From Acidovorax_G lacteus (GTDB lineage Bacteria; Pseudomonadota; Gammaproteobacteria; Burkholderiales; Burkholderiaceae_C): DNA of 64,000 nucleotides. Under the pieces are notes generated by a model. The model did not search any database. It was not told the origin of the DNA and worked only from the letters and a program-made list of their open reading frames with translations. Position numbers and translations under genes: made by a program. The stretch is taken from contig NZ_BAABEX010000011.1 of the NCBI RefSeq assembly GCF_039540375.1, forward strand, positions 124,001 to 188,000, written 5' to 3'. Below are positions 54,201 to 61,838 of the stretch, piece by piece; within the stretch, counting starts at the first letter, position 1; every line of letters begins with the position of its first letter.

Positions 54201-54838
54201 ACAACGAGGAGCCCGACCGCGAATTGCTTGTCGCCTTGCTGGCGCCCCTGGGCTTTGAGCTGCGCCAGGCCGCCAGCGGTCACGATGCGCTCGATCTGCT
54301 GGCCACGGGGTATCAGCCCGATGCGGTGCTCATGGACCTGGCCATGCCCGGCATTGACGGCTGGGAAACCCTGCGCCGCTTGCGCGCCATGCAGGTACCC
54401 GCCCACTGCGCCATCGTGTCGGCCAATGCGTTCGACAAAGGCCTGGAGAACGACGTGGCCATCGGGCCCGACGACTTCTTCGTGAAGCCTGTGCGCCATA
54501 CCGAATTGCTGGACTGGCTGGAGCGCCGTCTCGAGCTGGTGTGGGAACTGGACACGGCTGACCCGGTGCTGCAGTCGCCCCCTTCGGTGGCAGCCGCGCC
54601 GGTGTCTGCCACCCGCGCTGCGCCGCAGGCTGCCGGTGTCGCCCCTCCGCTGGCGGCGCTGTCTGCGCTGGAGCAGGCCGTGGCGCTGGGCTATCCCCGC
54701 GGGGTGCTGCAGGCGCTGCAGGCCCTGGAGCAGGACCACCCCGAGTGTGCGCCCTGGCTGGCCACCATGCGCCAGTGGGCCCAGCAGTTCCAGTTCGAGG
54801 CCATCGGCCAGTCGATTGAACAGATGCGCACGCCATGA
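51251..54838 (+). CDS. NCS1 permease-hybrid sensor histidine kinase fusion
   Basis: This 1195-residue protein joins a transporter to a kinase. Residues 30-500 are a full NCS1 (purine/cytosine/allantoin-type) permease of about 12 helices, with FILEAVGATLLVQYGF, GAGFGYIGSTITSLIYASF and FVVVSQMKINVTNAYAGSLA. Residues 507-570 hold 11 Cys (CVVCEREYEAPDMAGC; CSLCC), likely a metal or redox site. Two more helices (598-618, 651-670) and a Gln/Ala coiled coil lead to HisKA (ISHELRTPLN, His738), HATPase (LINLLGNAVKFT; GAGLGLTIAKML) and a receiver (ILVVDNEEP; Asp1029 in LMDLAMPG). The start is GTG at 51251; no ATG precedes the permease in frame. The stop overlaps the response regulator start (ATGA). The ligand is unknown. 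Confidence 0.88.
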   Translation: MSSPPLTPPAARDAPAPQQVVKVRRDYNDWVATETMEDYALRYTPVRFRRWSSWRVANTAFGAASFLILEAVGATLLVQYGFLNAFWAIVATGLIIFLAGLPISVYAARHGVDMDLLTRGAGFGYIGSTITSLIYASFTFIFFALEAAVMAYALELALGIPPTWGYLICALVVIPLVTHGVSVISRLQLWTQPLWLVMLVVPFVFVLAHDPGAFAGVVHYGGETGQGERFDLPLFGAALTVGIALITQMGEQADYLRFMPEQTRANRVRWWAGVLAGGPGWVVLGVLKMLGGALLAWLAMAHMVPVERAVDPNQMYLVAYEYVFSHPGWAVAATALFVVVSQMKINVTNAYAGSLAWSNFFSRLTHSHPGRVVWVVFNTLIAFMLMEMNVFRAMGEVLGLYSNIAIAWMMAVVADLVVNKPLGLSPRGIEFKRAHLYDINPVGVGAMVLASIVSITAHLGVFGPLPQAFSAVIAMAVAFVTAPLIAWATRGRYYLARQPEPEPEPSATCGSGGGCAGCAASATALPALQRCVVCEREYEAPDMAGCPAYRGPICSLCCTLDARCGDLCKPHAHLAVQWSATLRWLLPRRIWPYLDTGLAHFLLLMLVIAPVLAAVMGLLYHQELQTLAQALDVIDSPAAPEGALRSGLLKAYLVLLLISGIVAWWLVLAHKSRQVAQEESNRQTGLLMREIELHRQTDAALQTARQVAEQARQVAEEAKQAADQANQAKSRYISAISHELRTPLNSILGYAQLMGEDPGVPEHRKHAVHVIRRGGEHLLSLIEGTLDIARIESGKLTLDVGPMRFADGLHEMAALFELQAAAKGLAFRFDVEGAIPEVVRADEKRLRQILINLLGNAVKFTAQGTVTLRVRHAREMARIEVQDTGPGLTAEEIERIFEPFARGGSAVAAAPGAGLGLTIAKMLTALMGGELTVRSQPGEGATFQVRLFLPELHGEPGSGLAHRQAMRGTRTGYRGARRRILVVDNEEPDRELLVALLAPLGFELRQAASGHDALDLLATGYQPDAVLMDLAMPGIDGWETLRRLRAMQVPAHCAIVSANAFDKGLENDVAIGPDDFFVKPVRHTELLDWLERRLELVWELDTADPVLQSPPSVAAAPVSATRAAPQAAGVAPPLAALSALEQAVALGYPRGVLQALQALEQDHPECAPWLATMRQWAQQFQFEAIGQSIEQMRTP

Positions 54839-55851
54839 GCACGCCACCCGCATTCCCGGAACGCCCGGCGGCCCTGGGCCGCGACGACCACGAGGTGGTG
54901 TTGATCGTGGACGACGTGCCCGACAACCTGGCCGTGCTGCACGACGCGCTGGACGAGTCGGGCTACACCGTGCTCGTGGCCACCCACGGCGAAGCGGCGC
55001 TGCAGCGCGCTGCGCAGGCCCAGCCCGATGTGGTGTTGCTCGACGCCATGATGCCGGGCATGGACGGATTCGAGGTGGCGCGGCGGCTCAAGGCCTCGCC
55101 ACTCACCGCGCACATTCCCATCATCTTCATGACCGGCCTGACCGAAACCGAGCATCTGGTGGCGGCCCTGGAGGCTGGTGGCGTGGACTACGTGACCAAG
55201 CCGCTCAAGCCGCGCGAGGTGCTGGCGCGCATGGGCGTGCACATGGGCAGTGCCCGGCGGGCGCGGCAAGAGGCCAGCACCGCGCGGCAGGCGCGCAATG
55301 CGCTGGATGCGTTCGGCTATGCCAGCATCACCGTGCGGGCCAGCGATGGCCGATTGGTGTGGCAGACGCCCCTGGCACGCGAGCTGTTGCAGACCTACTT
55401 TGGCGAGGCCAGCCCTTGGGCACCCGCAGAGGTTTTGGGCTGGCTGCGCCGCCATGTGGGCGACGGCGGCGGCCCCGACCCGGCCGCAGAGCCACCGCGC
55501 CTGGCGGTCGAGCTGGGAGCCCGGCGCCTGACCTTCCGCCTGCACCAGCAGGCTGGCGACAGTCCTGGAGGTGGCGACTGGCTGGTGGTGATGCGCGAAG
55601 TGTCGGACGCGAAGATCATCGAATCCATGAGCCTGTCCTTCAAGCTCACGGCACGCGAGGCCGAGGTGCTGTACTGGGTGGTCAAGGGCAAGATCAACCG
55701 CGACATCGGCGACATCCTGGGGGCCAGCCCGGCCACCGTGAAAAAGCACCTGGAGCGCGTGTTTGCCAAGCTCGGGGTGGAAACGCGTACCGCTGCAGCC
55801 GCCATGGCACTGGGCCGTATCCGGCAGTTGCACCCGCAATTTGAGGGCTGA
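54835..55851 (+). CDS. Response regulator with LuxR-type DNA-binding domain
   Basis: The 338-residue regulator has an N-terminal receiver (LIVDDVPDNLAVL at 23-35, phosphoacceptor Asp70 in VVLLDAMMPGMDG, Thr in IIFMTGLTE, Lys in YVTKPLKP). A middle PAS-like region follows (ITVRASDGRLVWQTPLAREL; WLVVMREVSDAKIIESM). The C-terminal GerE/LuxR helix-turn-helix is at about 270-330 (KLTAREAEVLYWVVKGKINR; DILGASPATVKKHLERVFAK). It is coupled to the permease-kinase by a 4-bp overlap, so it is the expected phosphorylation target. The divergent urease operon is the nearest candidate target. A PAS-like insertion between REC and HTH is uncommon. Confidence 0.9.
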   Translation: MSTPPAFPERPAALGRDDHEVVLIVDDVPDNLAVLHDALDESGYTVLVATHGEAALQRAAQAQPDVVLLDAMMPGMDGFEVARRLKASPLTAHIPIIFMTGLTETEHLVAALEAGGVDYVTKPLKPREVLARMGVHMGSARRARQEASTARQARNALDAFGYASITVRASDGRLVWQTPLARELLQTYFGEASPWAPAEVLGWLRRHVGDGGGPDPAAEPPRLAVELGARRLTFRLHQQAGDSPGGGDWLVVMREVSDAKIIESMSLSFKLTAREAEVLYWVVKGKINRDIGDILGASPATVKKHLERVFAKLGVETRTAAAAMALGRIRQLHPQFEG

Positions 55852-55978
55852 TCGGTCCAGTGTGCGTGGCGTTGCCAAGTCCCGCGCATGCAGCCCCCCA
55901 ATGTCTTGGGCGCTTGGTGCAGGCCTGTCGGGACTGCACCGCATCTGGCAAAAATAGTGTGAGTAGACCTTAATAGAT

Positions 55979-56006
55979 TTGCCATATTTGCGCTTTTAGA
56001 TACAAT
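55979..56006 (+). promoter_or_regulatory. Sigma-70 promoter of the riboswitch-protease transcript
   Basis: TTGCCA at 55979 and TACAAT at 56001 are 16 bp apart in an AT-rich island (TTTGCGCTTTTAGA) of an otherwise GC-rich region. The start of transcription would be about 56013, just where the riboswitch begins. Confidence 0.7.
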
Positions 56007-56012
56007 CTGTTG

Positions 56013-56098
56013 CAAATCTTGGGCAAACCCGTCGAAAGGCGGCGACGCAAAGCTTCCGGCCTAACGCGCGCATGCGCCACGGCAGCGGGGCTGCCGGA
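56013..56098 (+). ncRNA. Cyclic di-GMP-I riboswitch (GEMM-I)
   Basis: The leader holds the GEMM-I core in order: GGGCAAACC, then a CCGUC-GAAA-GGCGG stem with GNRA tetraloop, then GACGCAAAGC, UUCCGGCCUAA, a variable GC stem (GCGCGCAUGCGC), and the second arm GGCAGCGGGGCUGCCGG. Both binding stems and the tetraloop-receptor bases match the class I aptamer (Vc2 type). It lies directly after a promoter and 52 bp before the start of a subtilisin-like lipoprotein gene. The Shine-Dalgarno GGAGGT at 56139 is outside the aptamer, and no clear terminator stem was seen, so translation control is more likely than attenuation. Confidence 0.95.
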
Positions 56099-56149
56099 GG
56101 GGGCGCCGCTCGTCCCCACCGGCCTCGTCATGGCATACGGAGGTCGCGA

Positions 56150-58438
56150 ATGGTGTCTCATCGAATCGTGCGGGCAGGCGCAAGCCTGTCGCGGGTGCTG
56201 CGTGCGCCCTGGTTGTGGTCTGCCCTTGCAGCATCGGTCCTGGCGGCCTGCGGCGGTGGGCACGATGGCGGGTCTTCCCTGGGCACGGCACAGTCTGCCG
56301 ATGCACCACCCGCGACATCCTGGATCCAGGGGCGTGTGTTATCAGCTGGAGCAGTGTCTGGCGCCACGGTGTTCCTCGATCTCAATGGCAACCTGGAGCA
56401 AGACGACGGGGAACCCACGGGGCTGAGTGACGAGCAGGGTCGCTTCGAAGTGGCTGCGTCGGCCGGACAGGTCGGGCCCAACGCCACCTGGGTGGCGCGT
56501 GTTTCGCCGGTGGCGCACGACTCGGCCGACGGAGGTCTCGATCTGCGGGCTGCCGATCGTGTGGCGGCGCCATTGGTCGCCTGGAGCGATGGTCAGCCAT
56601 CCCAGGTGCTCATCACGCCGTTGTCCACACTGGCGTTCGCCGCCCAGCGATGGGAGCAACTGTCCCCCGAGCAGGCCGCCTTGCGCGCCCAGCACCTCGC
56701 CGGGATGCCCCAGTGGGCACCGGCCGACTATGCGGAGGGCACGTCCGAGCAACCCATTCTGCAGGCGCGTCGGACCGCCGATGCCTGGGGCCAGGCTGTC
56801 CAGACCGTGCGCAACGCCGTCGCAGACGATCTGGATCTGCTGCAGGACCAGGTGCTCGCCCAGGCCTATGCCATGCTGGTCGAGCAGGCCGACGCTTGGC
56901 GTGCCGGGGAATCGATCAACGCAGACGCTGGGTCCACCAAGTCGGCCGTGTACGGGGCCGGACCTTCGATTGGCCCAGGGCCCGGGCCCACAACGCGCAG
57001 TTTTGTGGTGATGTTCAAGGACAGCGTCGCCAACCCGACCACACAAGCCCAGGAACTGATGCGGGGTCGTGGAGGCCAGATCCGGCAGGTGTACACCCGG
57101 GTGGCCAAGGGTTTTGCCGCCACGCTGCCTGCCGCTGCGGCAGACGCATTCGCCCAGGCTATGGCACAGCATCCCGCCGTGGAGTCGCTGGACGACGACA
57201 TCCGCATGAGCACCCAACAAACCGTGCAGACCGGGGCCACCTGGGGGCTGGACCGTACCGATCAGCGGCTGCTTCCGCTGTCGGGCTCGTACAGCTACAC
57301 GAGCACTGGCATCGGCGTGAACGCGTACGTGGTCGACACGGGCATCCTGAGCGCCCACACCACGTTCGGCAGCCGGGTGCGCGGCGGCTACAGCGCCATC
57401 GTGGACGGCCGGGGCACGCAGGACTGCAATGGCCATGGCACCCATGTGGCGGGCACTATCGGCTCGTCCACCTGGGGCATGGCCAAGGGCGTTGCGCTGT
57501 ACCCCGTGCGCGTGCTGGACTGCACTGGATCAGGGTCGATGAGCGGCGTTCTGGCGGGTCTGGACTGGATTGCCATCAACGCCGTTCGCCCGGCGGTGGT
57601 GAACATGTCGCTCGGCGGCGCCGCCTCCAGCACGATCGACAACGCCGTGGCCCAGTTGGCGGCGCGGGGCATCGCCGTGGTGGCCGCTGCCGGCAACAGC
57701 GGAGCCGACGCCTGCACGGCGTCGCCAGCCCGTGCCCCCGCGGCGATCACGGTGGCGGCGACCACCAACACCGATGCAAGGGCGTCCTATTCCAACTGGG
57801 GTACGTGCGTGGACGTGTTTGCGCCGGGCACTTCCATCACCTCTGCATGGTCTACCTCGCCCACGGCCAGCAACACCATCAGTGGCACCTCGATGGCGGC
57901 CCCGCATGTCACGGGTTGGGCGGCGTTGTGGCTGCAGCGCAACCCGACCGGTACGCCGGCCCAACTGGCCGACGCCATCAAGGCGACAGCTACCACGGCC
58001 CGGGTGACCGATCCGCGCGCGGGAACGCCAAATCTGCTGTTGTTTTCGGGCTCCACGTCCAGCACACCATCGCCCGCCCCCTCGCCGACCCCCACTCCGG
58101 CGCCCACGCCGTCTCCGAGTCTGCGGCTGGTCAGTGTGTCGGGCTTCATGGCGGTGTCGGCCAGGACGGCCACCGGCTGGAAGGCGGGTGTCACCGTGAC
58201 GGTGCGCGATTCCAGGGGTGTTCTGGTGCCCGGTGCGGTGGTCACCGGCGCGTTTTCGGCGGGTGGATCGAGTGTGAGTTGCACCACGGCCACCAATGGC
58301 CAATGTGCGGTGCAGACCACCAACCTGTCTTCGCAGACCGCCCAGATCAGTTACACCGTACGCGGCATCACCGGCACTGGACTGAGCTACGACCCCGCAC
58401 GGGCCCTGATCTCGACGATCACCATTCGACGCCCCTGA
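56150..58438 (+). CDS. Subtilisin-like (S8) serine protease lipoprotein
   Basis: The 762-residue precursor has a signal peptide ending in lipobox VLAAC (Cys34), so it should be anchored in the outer membrane. Residues 45-100 form an SdrD/carboxypeptidase-regulatory-like domain (VFLDLNGNLEQDDGEPTG). Residues 280-350 are an I9 propeptide (SFVVMFKDSVANPTTQAQEL), and 360-640 are a proteinase K-type catalytic domain with Asp396 (VVDTGI), His429 (NGHGTHVAGT) and Ser581 (GTSMAAPHVTG). A Pro/Ser/Thr linker (SPAPSPTPTPAPTPSPS) and a C-terminal Ig-like domain follow. GGAGGT sits five bases before the ATG. The gene is read from the c-di-GMP riboswitch leader. Confidence 0.92.
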   Translation: MVSHRIVRAGASLSRVLRAPWLWSALAASVLAACGGGHDGGSSLGTAQSADAPPATSWIQGRVLSAGAVSGATVFLDLNGNLEQDDGEPTGLSDEQGRFEVAASAGQVGPNATWVARVSPVAHDSADGGLDLRAADRVAAPLVAWSDGQPSQVLITPLSTLAFAAQRWEQLSPEQAALRAQHLAGMPQWAPADYAEGTSEQPILQARRTADAWGQAVQTVRNAVADDLDLLQDQVLAQAYAMLVEQADAWRAGESINADAGSTKSAVYGAGPSIGPGPGPTTRSFVVMFKDSVANPTTQAQELMRGRGGQIRQVYTRVAKGFAATLPAAAADAFAQAMAQHPAVESLDDDIRMSTQQTVQTGATWGLDRTDQRLLPLSGSYSYTSTGIGVNAYVVDTGILSAHTTFGSRVRGGYSAIVDGRGTQDCNGHGTHVAGTIGSSTWGMAKGVALYPVRVLDCTGSGSMSGVLAGLDWIAINAVRPAVVNMSLGGAASSTIDNAVAQLAARGIAVVAAAGNSGADACTASPARAPAAITVAATTNTDARASYSNWGTCVDVFAPGTSITSAWSTSPTASNTISGTSMAAPHVTGWAALWLQRNPTGTPAQLADAIKATATTARVTDPRAGTPNLLLFSGSTSSTPSPAPSPTPTPAPTPSPSLRLVSVSGFMAVSARTATGWKAGVTVTVRDSRGVLVPGAVVTGAFSAGGSSVSCTTATNGQCAVQTTNLSSQTAQISYTVRGITGTGLSYDPARALISTITIRRP

Positions 58439-58450
58439 GCAGCGGCCCGC

Positions 58451-58906
58451 TCAGGCCTGCTGAGCCGCCAGGTGGATGGCCGCGCGGATGCGCTGGTAGG
58501 TGCCGCAGCGGCAGGCGTTGCCTGCCATGGCCGCGTCGATCTGGGCATCGGTCGGGCGTGGCGTGCTGCGCAGCAGCGCGCAGGCCGACATGAGCTGTCC
58601 GCTCTGGCAGTAGCCGCACTGGGCCACATCCAGTTCCGTCCAGGCCTTGCGCAGCGCATCGGCCTCGCGGCCTTGCAGGCCCTCAATGGTGGTGACCTGG
58701 GCGTTGGCGGGCAGAGCCGACAGCGGCGTGACGCAGGACCGCACCGGCTGGCCATTGACGTGCACGGTGCAGGCACCGCACAGGGCCATGCCGCAGCCAA
58801 ACTTGGTGCCCGTCATCTTCAGTTCGCCGCGCAGCGCCCACAGCAGCGGGGTATCGGCTTCGGCCTTCAGGGTGGCGGGTTGTCCGTTGATCGTGAGGGT
58901 GGTCAT
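58451..58906 (-). CDS. iorA: Isoquinoline 1-oxidoreductase-type alpha subunit (2Fe-2S protein)
   Basis: The 151-residue subunit carries the two 2Fe-2S clusters that pass electrons from the molybdenum site. The plant-type set is KFGCGMALCGACTVHVNGQP plus VRSC, and the second set is QCGYCQSGQLM plus NACRCGTYQRIR. It pairs with the molybdopterin subunit encoded 14 bp upstream. The gene name follows family similarity; the natural substrate, an N-heteroaromatic or an aldehyde, is not shown. Confidence 0.9.
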   Translation of the reverse strand: MTTLTINGQPATLKAEADTPLLWALRGELKMTGTKFGCGMALCGACTVHVNGQPVRSCVTPLSALPANAQVTTIEGLQGREADALRKAWTELDVAQCGYCQSGQLMSACALLRSTPRPTDAQIDAAMAGNACRCGTYQRIRAAIHLAAQQA

Positions 58907-58920
58907 GGCAGGCTCCGCCG

Positions 58921-61191
58921 TCAGGCAAGTTGAAGGGGTAGTCGGCGCAGGCGTTGGCCGGTGAGGGCCGCCAGCGCGTTGGCAACAGCCGGGGCAATGG
59001 GCGGCACCCCGGGCTCGCCCACGCCCTCGGGGTGCCCGGTGCTGGGCACGATGTGGGTCTCCACCACCGGGCAGTCGGCCATGCGCAGCAGCGGCACGTC
59101 GTGGTAGTTGCTTTGCTGCACCTGCCCACGCTCAATCCGCACCTCGCCCCACAGCGCGGCCGACAGGCCAAACACCACCGCCCCTTCCATCTGCTGGGCG
59201 ATCAGGTTGGGGTTCACTGGGTAGCCGCAGTCCACAGCGCACACCACCCGGTGCACGCGGATGGCCTTGTCTGCGCCCACCGACACTTCGGCCACCTGGG
59301 CCACCACCGAACCAAACGACTGGTGCAGCGCCACACCGCGAGCGCGCGGCCGTCCGTCGGCCGTGGGGGCCAGCGGCTGGCCCCAGCCCGCCTTGTCGGC
59401 CGCGAGCTTGAGCACCGCCAGGTGGCGCGGGTGCTGCTTCAGCAGTGCGGCGCGAAACGCCACCGGGTCTTGGCCTGCAGCCAGCGCCACTTCATCGAGG
59501 AAGCACTCTTTGAAGAACGCCTGGTGTGAATGGCCCACAGAGCGCCAGAATCCCACGGGCCACGGAAACTCCACTGTCTCGTGGGCAATGTAGGCGTGTG
59601 GCCATTCGTAGGGCTGGTCGAACGCGCCCTCCGAGGCGGTCTTGTCCGGGCCACCGCCGGGCAAGCCGAACACGCGGTCCATCACCTGCGGCACGATGGC
59701 CTGGCCCACCGAAATGTTGTGCCAGGCCACCAGGCGCTGTTGGTCGTCCAGCCCCGCCTGGAAGCGCGCCACGCACGCCGGGCGGTAGAAGTCGTGCTGA
59801 ATGTCCTGCGCACGGCTCCAGATCGTCTGGACCGGTGCGCCGTCGGCCGCCTGGGCGACCAGCGCGGCCTGCACCGCGTAGTCCACCTCCAGCCGCCGCC
59901 CAAAGCCGCCGCCCAGCAGCAACTGGTGCACCTCCACGGCGCTTTCATCGATGGCCAGCGCCTTGGCCACGGCGCTGCGCACCAGGTCCGGCACCTGTGT
60001 CGAGAGCCACAGCGTGCAACGCCCATCGGCCACCTGGGCCGTGGCGTTGATGGGCTCCAGCGCCGCGTGGGCCAGGTACGGGGCCTCGTAGTCGGCCTTG
60101 ACCACCTTGGCGGCGCTGCCCAGTGCCTTGTCTGCATCGCCTTGGCGGTGGAAGGCAAAGCCCTCGGCCGTTTCCAGGCGCTGGCGCAGCTGGCGCAGCG
60201 CGCCGTCGCTCGAAAACTCGGCCGCGGGGCCGTGCTGCCAGTCCACCTGCACCTGGGCTGCGCCCTTTTGGGCATGGAACGGGGTGTCGGCAATCACGGC
60301 CACACCACCACTGGCCCCGTTGCGTGGCGGCAGCACCACCGTGCGGCGTACGCCCGCCACCGCGCGGGCCCCGTCGGCGCGCACGCCGGAGACCTGGCCT
60401 CCGCGCGTAGGGCACAGCACCACGCTGGCATAGAGCAGGCCCTCGGGCAGGGCGTCGATGCCAAAGCGAGCGCTGCCGTCGAGCTTGCCTGCGGCCTCGA
60501 TGCGGCGCAGTGGCTGGCCGGCCAGGCGGAAATCCTGGGGCTGCTTGAGCACGGGTGTGCGCGGGGCCTTCTGGCCTGCCGCAGCGGCTGCGAGGTCGCC
60601 AAAGCGCGCCTGCGGGCCCGATGCATGTGCCACCACGCCACCGCGCACCGTGATGTCGGCGGCGGGCACCTTCCAGCGCTCGGCGGCTGCGGCCACCAGC
60701 AGGGCGCGCGCATGGGCACCGGCTTCGCGCATGGGCAGCCACAGGTCTTTAATGCTTGAAGAGCCTCCGGTGACCATGGCACCGATCTCGCGCATGGTCT
60801 TGGCCGTGAGCCAGCCTGCCAGCGACTTGAGGGTGCCCTCTTGGTTGGGGTGGAACGGGAGGCCGTCAACCACGGTGGCAAGGTTGTTGTAGATGTCGTC
60901 GATGGGGGCCATGGCCACACGCACCTGGGACCAGTCGGCATCCAGCTCCTCGGCCAGGATGGCAGCCAGCCCGGTATGCGTGCCCTGTCCCATTTCGGCG
61001 CGGGCCATCAGCACCGTCACCTGATGGTCGGGCGTGATCACCAACCAGCCGTTGAGCGTGGTGGCGCCTTCAGCGGCCGGGGGCTGCGCGCTGGCGTGCA
61101 GGCGCTGGCGGGGCGGGGTCACCCCCCAGCCGATCACCAGAGCGCCTGCAGCCGCAGCGCCGGCCAGCAAGAACGTGCGACGTCGTGCCAT
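58921..61191 (-). CDS. iorB: Isoquinoline 1-oxidoreductase-type molybdopterin-binding subunit
   Basis: The 756-residue catalytic subunit belongs to the xanthine dehydrogenase family. It starts MARRRTFLLAGAAAAGALVI, a Tat signal, so the folded enzyme is exported to the periplasm. Molybdopterin-binding stretches include MARAEMGQGTHTGLAAILAE, LLLGGGFGRRLEVDYAVQAA and the C-terminal GEPGVPPIAPAVANAL with the catalytic Glu. Length and the duplicated N-terminal half fit IorB. No XdhC-type maturation gene or cytochrome lies nearby. It is preceded 11 bp upstream by the merR regulator on the same strand. Confidence 0.92.
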   Translation of the reverse strand: MARRRTFLLAGAAAAGALVIGWGVTPPRQRLHASAQPPAAEGATTLNGWLVITPDHQVTVLMARAEMGQGTHTGLAAILAEELDADWSQVRVAMAPIDDIYNNLATVVDGLPFHPNQEGTLKSLAGWLTAKTMREIGAMVTGGSSSIKDLWLPMREAGAHARALLVAAAAERWKVPAADITVRGGVVAHASGPQARFGDLAAAAAGQKAPRTPVLKQPQDFRLAGQPLRRIEAAGKLDGSARFGIDALPEGLLYASVVLCPTRGGQVSGVRADGARAVAGVRRTVVLPPRNGASGGVAVIADTPFHAQKGAAQVQVDWQHGPAAEFSSDGALRQLRQRLETAEGFAFHRQGDADKALGSAAKVVKADYEAPYLAHAALEPINATAQVADGRCTLWLSTQVPDLVRSAVAKALAIDESAVEVHQLLLGGGFGRRLEVDYAVQAALVAQAADGAPVQTIWSRAQDIQHDFYRPACVARFQAGLDDQQRLVAWHNISVGQAIVPQVMDRVFGLPGGGPDKTASEGAFDQPYEWPHAYIAHETVEFPWPVGFWRSVGHSHQAFFKECFLDEVALAAGQDPVAFRAALLKQHPRHLAVLKLAADKAGWGQPLAPTADGRPRARGVALHQSFGSVVAQVAEVSVGADKAIRVHRVVCAVDCGYPVNPNLIAQQMEGAVVFGLSAALWGEVRIERGQVQQSNYHDVPLLRMADCPVVETHIVPSTGHPEGVGEPGVPPIAPAVANALAALTGQRLRRLPLQLA

Positions 61192-61202
61192 GAAACAACC
61201 TT

Positions 61203-61676
61203 TCAACAGGGCGCTGCGGCGGCAGCGCCGGTGGATTGCGCGGGTCCGGCCTGCAGGGCCAGAAACTCGCAGAGGAATCGGCATTCGGGATCGTCCAGCG
61301 CCGAAAAATCACCCGCCGCCACATCGGCCAGGTAGCCGCGCACCATGTGCAGCCGTGCAATGCGCTGGTCGATGTGCACCAACTGGTCGGCCGCCAGCCG
61401 CATCAGGCGTTCAGTGCCCAGGCGCGCGGCTTCGCGTTCGTCCAGCAGCAGGGCAATCTCGCGCAGCGTGAAGCCCAGTTCCTTGAATGCGCGGATGGCC
61501 TGCAGTCGCTGCACTTCGCTGGTCGCGTAATGGCGGTAGCCGTTGGCACTGCGCCGGGGCGCAGGCAGCAGGCCTTCGCGCTCGTACAGGCGCAGCGTGC
61601 CGCGCGACACGCCAGCAGCGGCGCACAGCGCAGCGGTGGTCAGTCCATGGGCATCGGGGCGGGATGAGTCAGCCAT
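61203..61676 (-). CDS. MerR-family transcriptional regulator
   Basis: The 157-residue regulator has the N-terminal winged helix (GLTTAALCAAAGVSRGTLRL; YEREGLLPAPRRSANGYRHY), then a coiled-coil dimer helix (LMRLAADQLVHIDQRIARLH). Its C-terminus has two Cys, one of them in CRFLCEFLAL, that might sense a metal or redox signal. It is the first gene of merR-iorB-iorA, and its own promoter holds a MerR-type operator, so it should control the whole operon. The predicted transcript starts at or within a base of the ATG. Confidence 0.9.
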   Translation of the reverse strand: MADSSRPDAHGLTTAALCAAAGVSRGTLRLYEREGLLPAPRRSANGYRHYATSEVQRLQAIRAFKELGFTLREIALLLDEREAARLGTERLMRLAADQLVHIDQRIARLHMVRGYLADVAAGDFSALDDPECRFLCEFLALQAGPAQSTGAAAAAPC

Positions 61677-61682
61677 GGCGGG

Positions 61683-61714
61683 ATCGTAAACCCGGCACAG
61701 TGGTGCCGGGTCAA
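61683..61714 (-). promoter_or_regulatory. MerR-type operator-promoter of merR-iorB-iorA
   Basis: On the minus strand TTGACC (61714-61709) and TACGAT (61688-61683) are separated by 20 bp, longer than normal, as at MerR-controlled promoters. A perfect dyad ACCCGGCAC-CACT-GTGCCGGGT fills the spacer. The -10 element ends six bases before the start codon, so the mRNA is probably leaderless. Confidence 0.82.
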
Positions 61715-61838
61715 GCGTGCGGGAATATCCGTATGGCAAGCGGGTGACAGCCGCCCCAGGTCGTGTGGGCGTGGTGCGGTGCGCGTCCCCGGTTGCCGCG
61801 CTGGCACCGCGTGGCCGCTGACGGGCAGTCCGTCGGTA

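Larger units (their letters stand above)
55852..56149 (+). other. 298-bp gap: promoter, c-di-GMP riboswitch and leader of the subtilase gene
   Basis: The first 125 bp hold only the end of the regulator unit and AT-rich sequence (AAAATAGTGTGAGTAGACCT). The rest is the promoter and structured leader listed separately. Confidence 0.8.

Noticed and set aside
56072..56150. An ATG inside the riboswitch as start of the subtilase
   Set aside because: It lies in the aptamer and would add 26 residues before the signal peptide; the ATG at 56150 has a good GGAGGT site.
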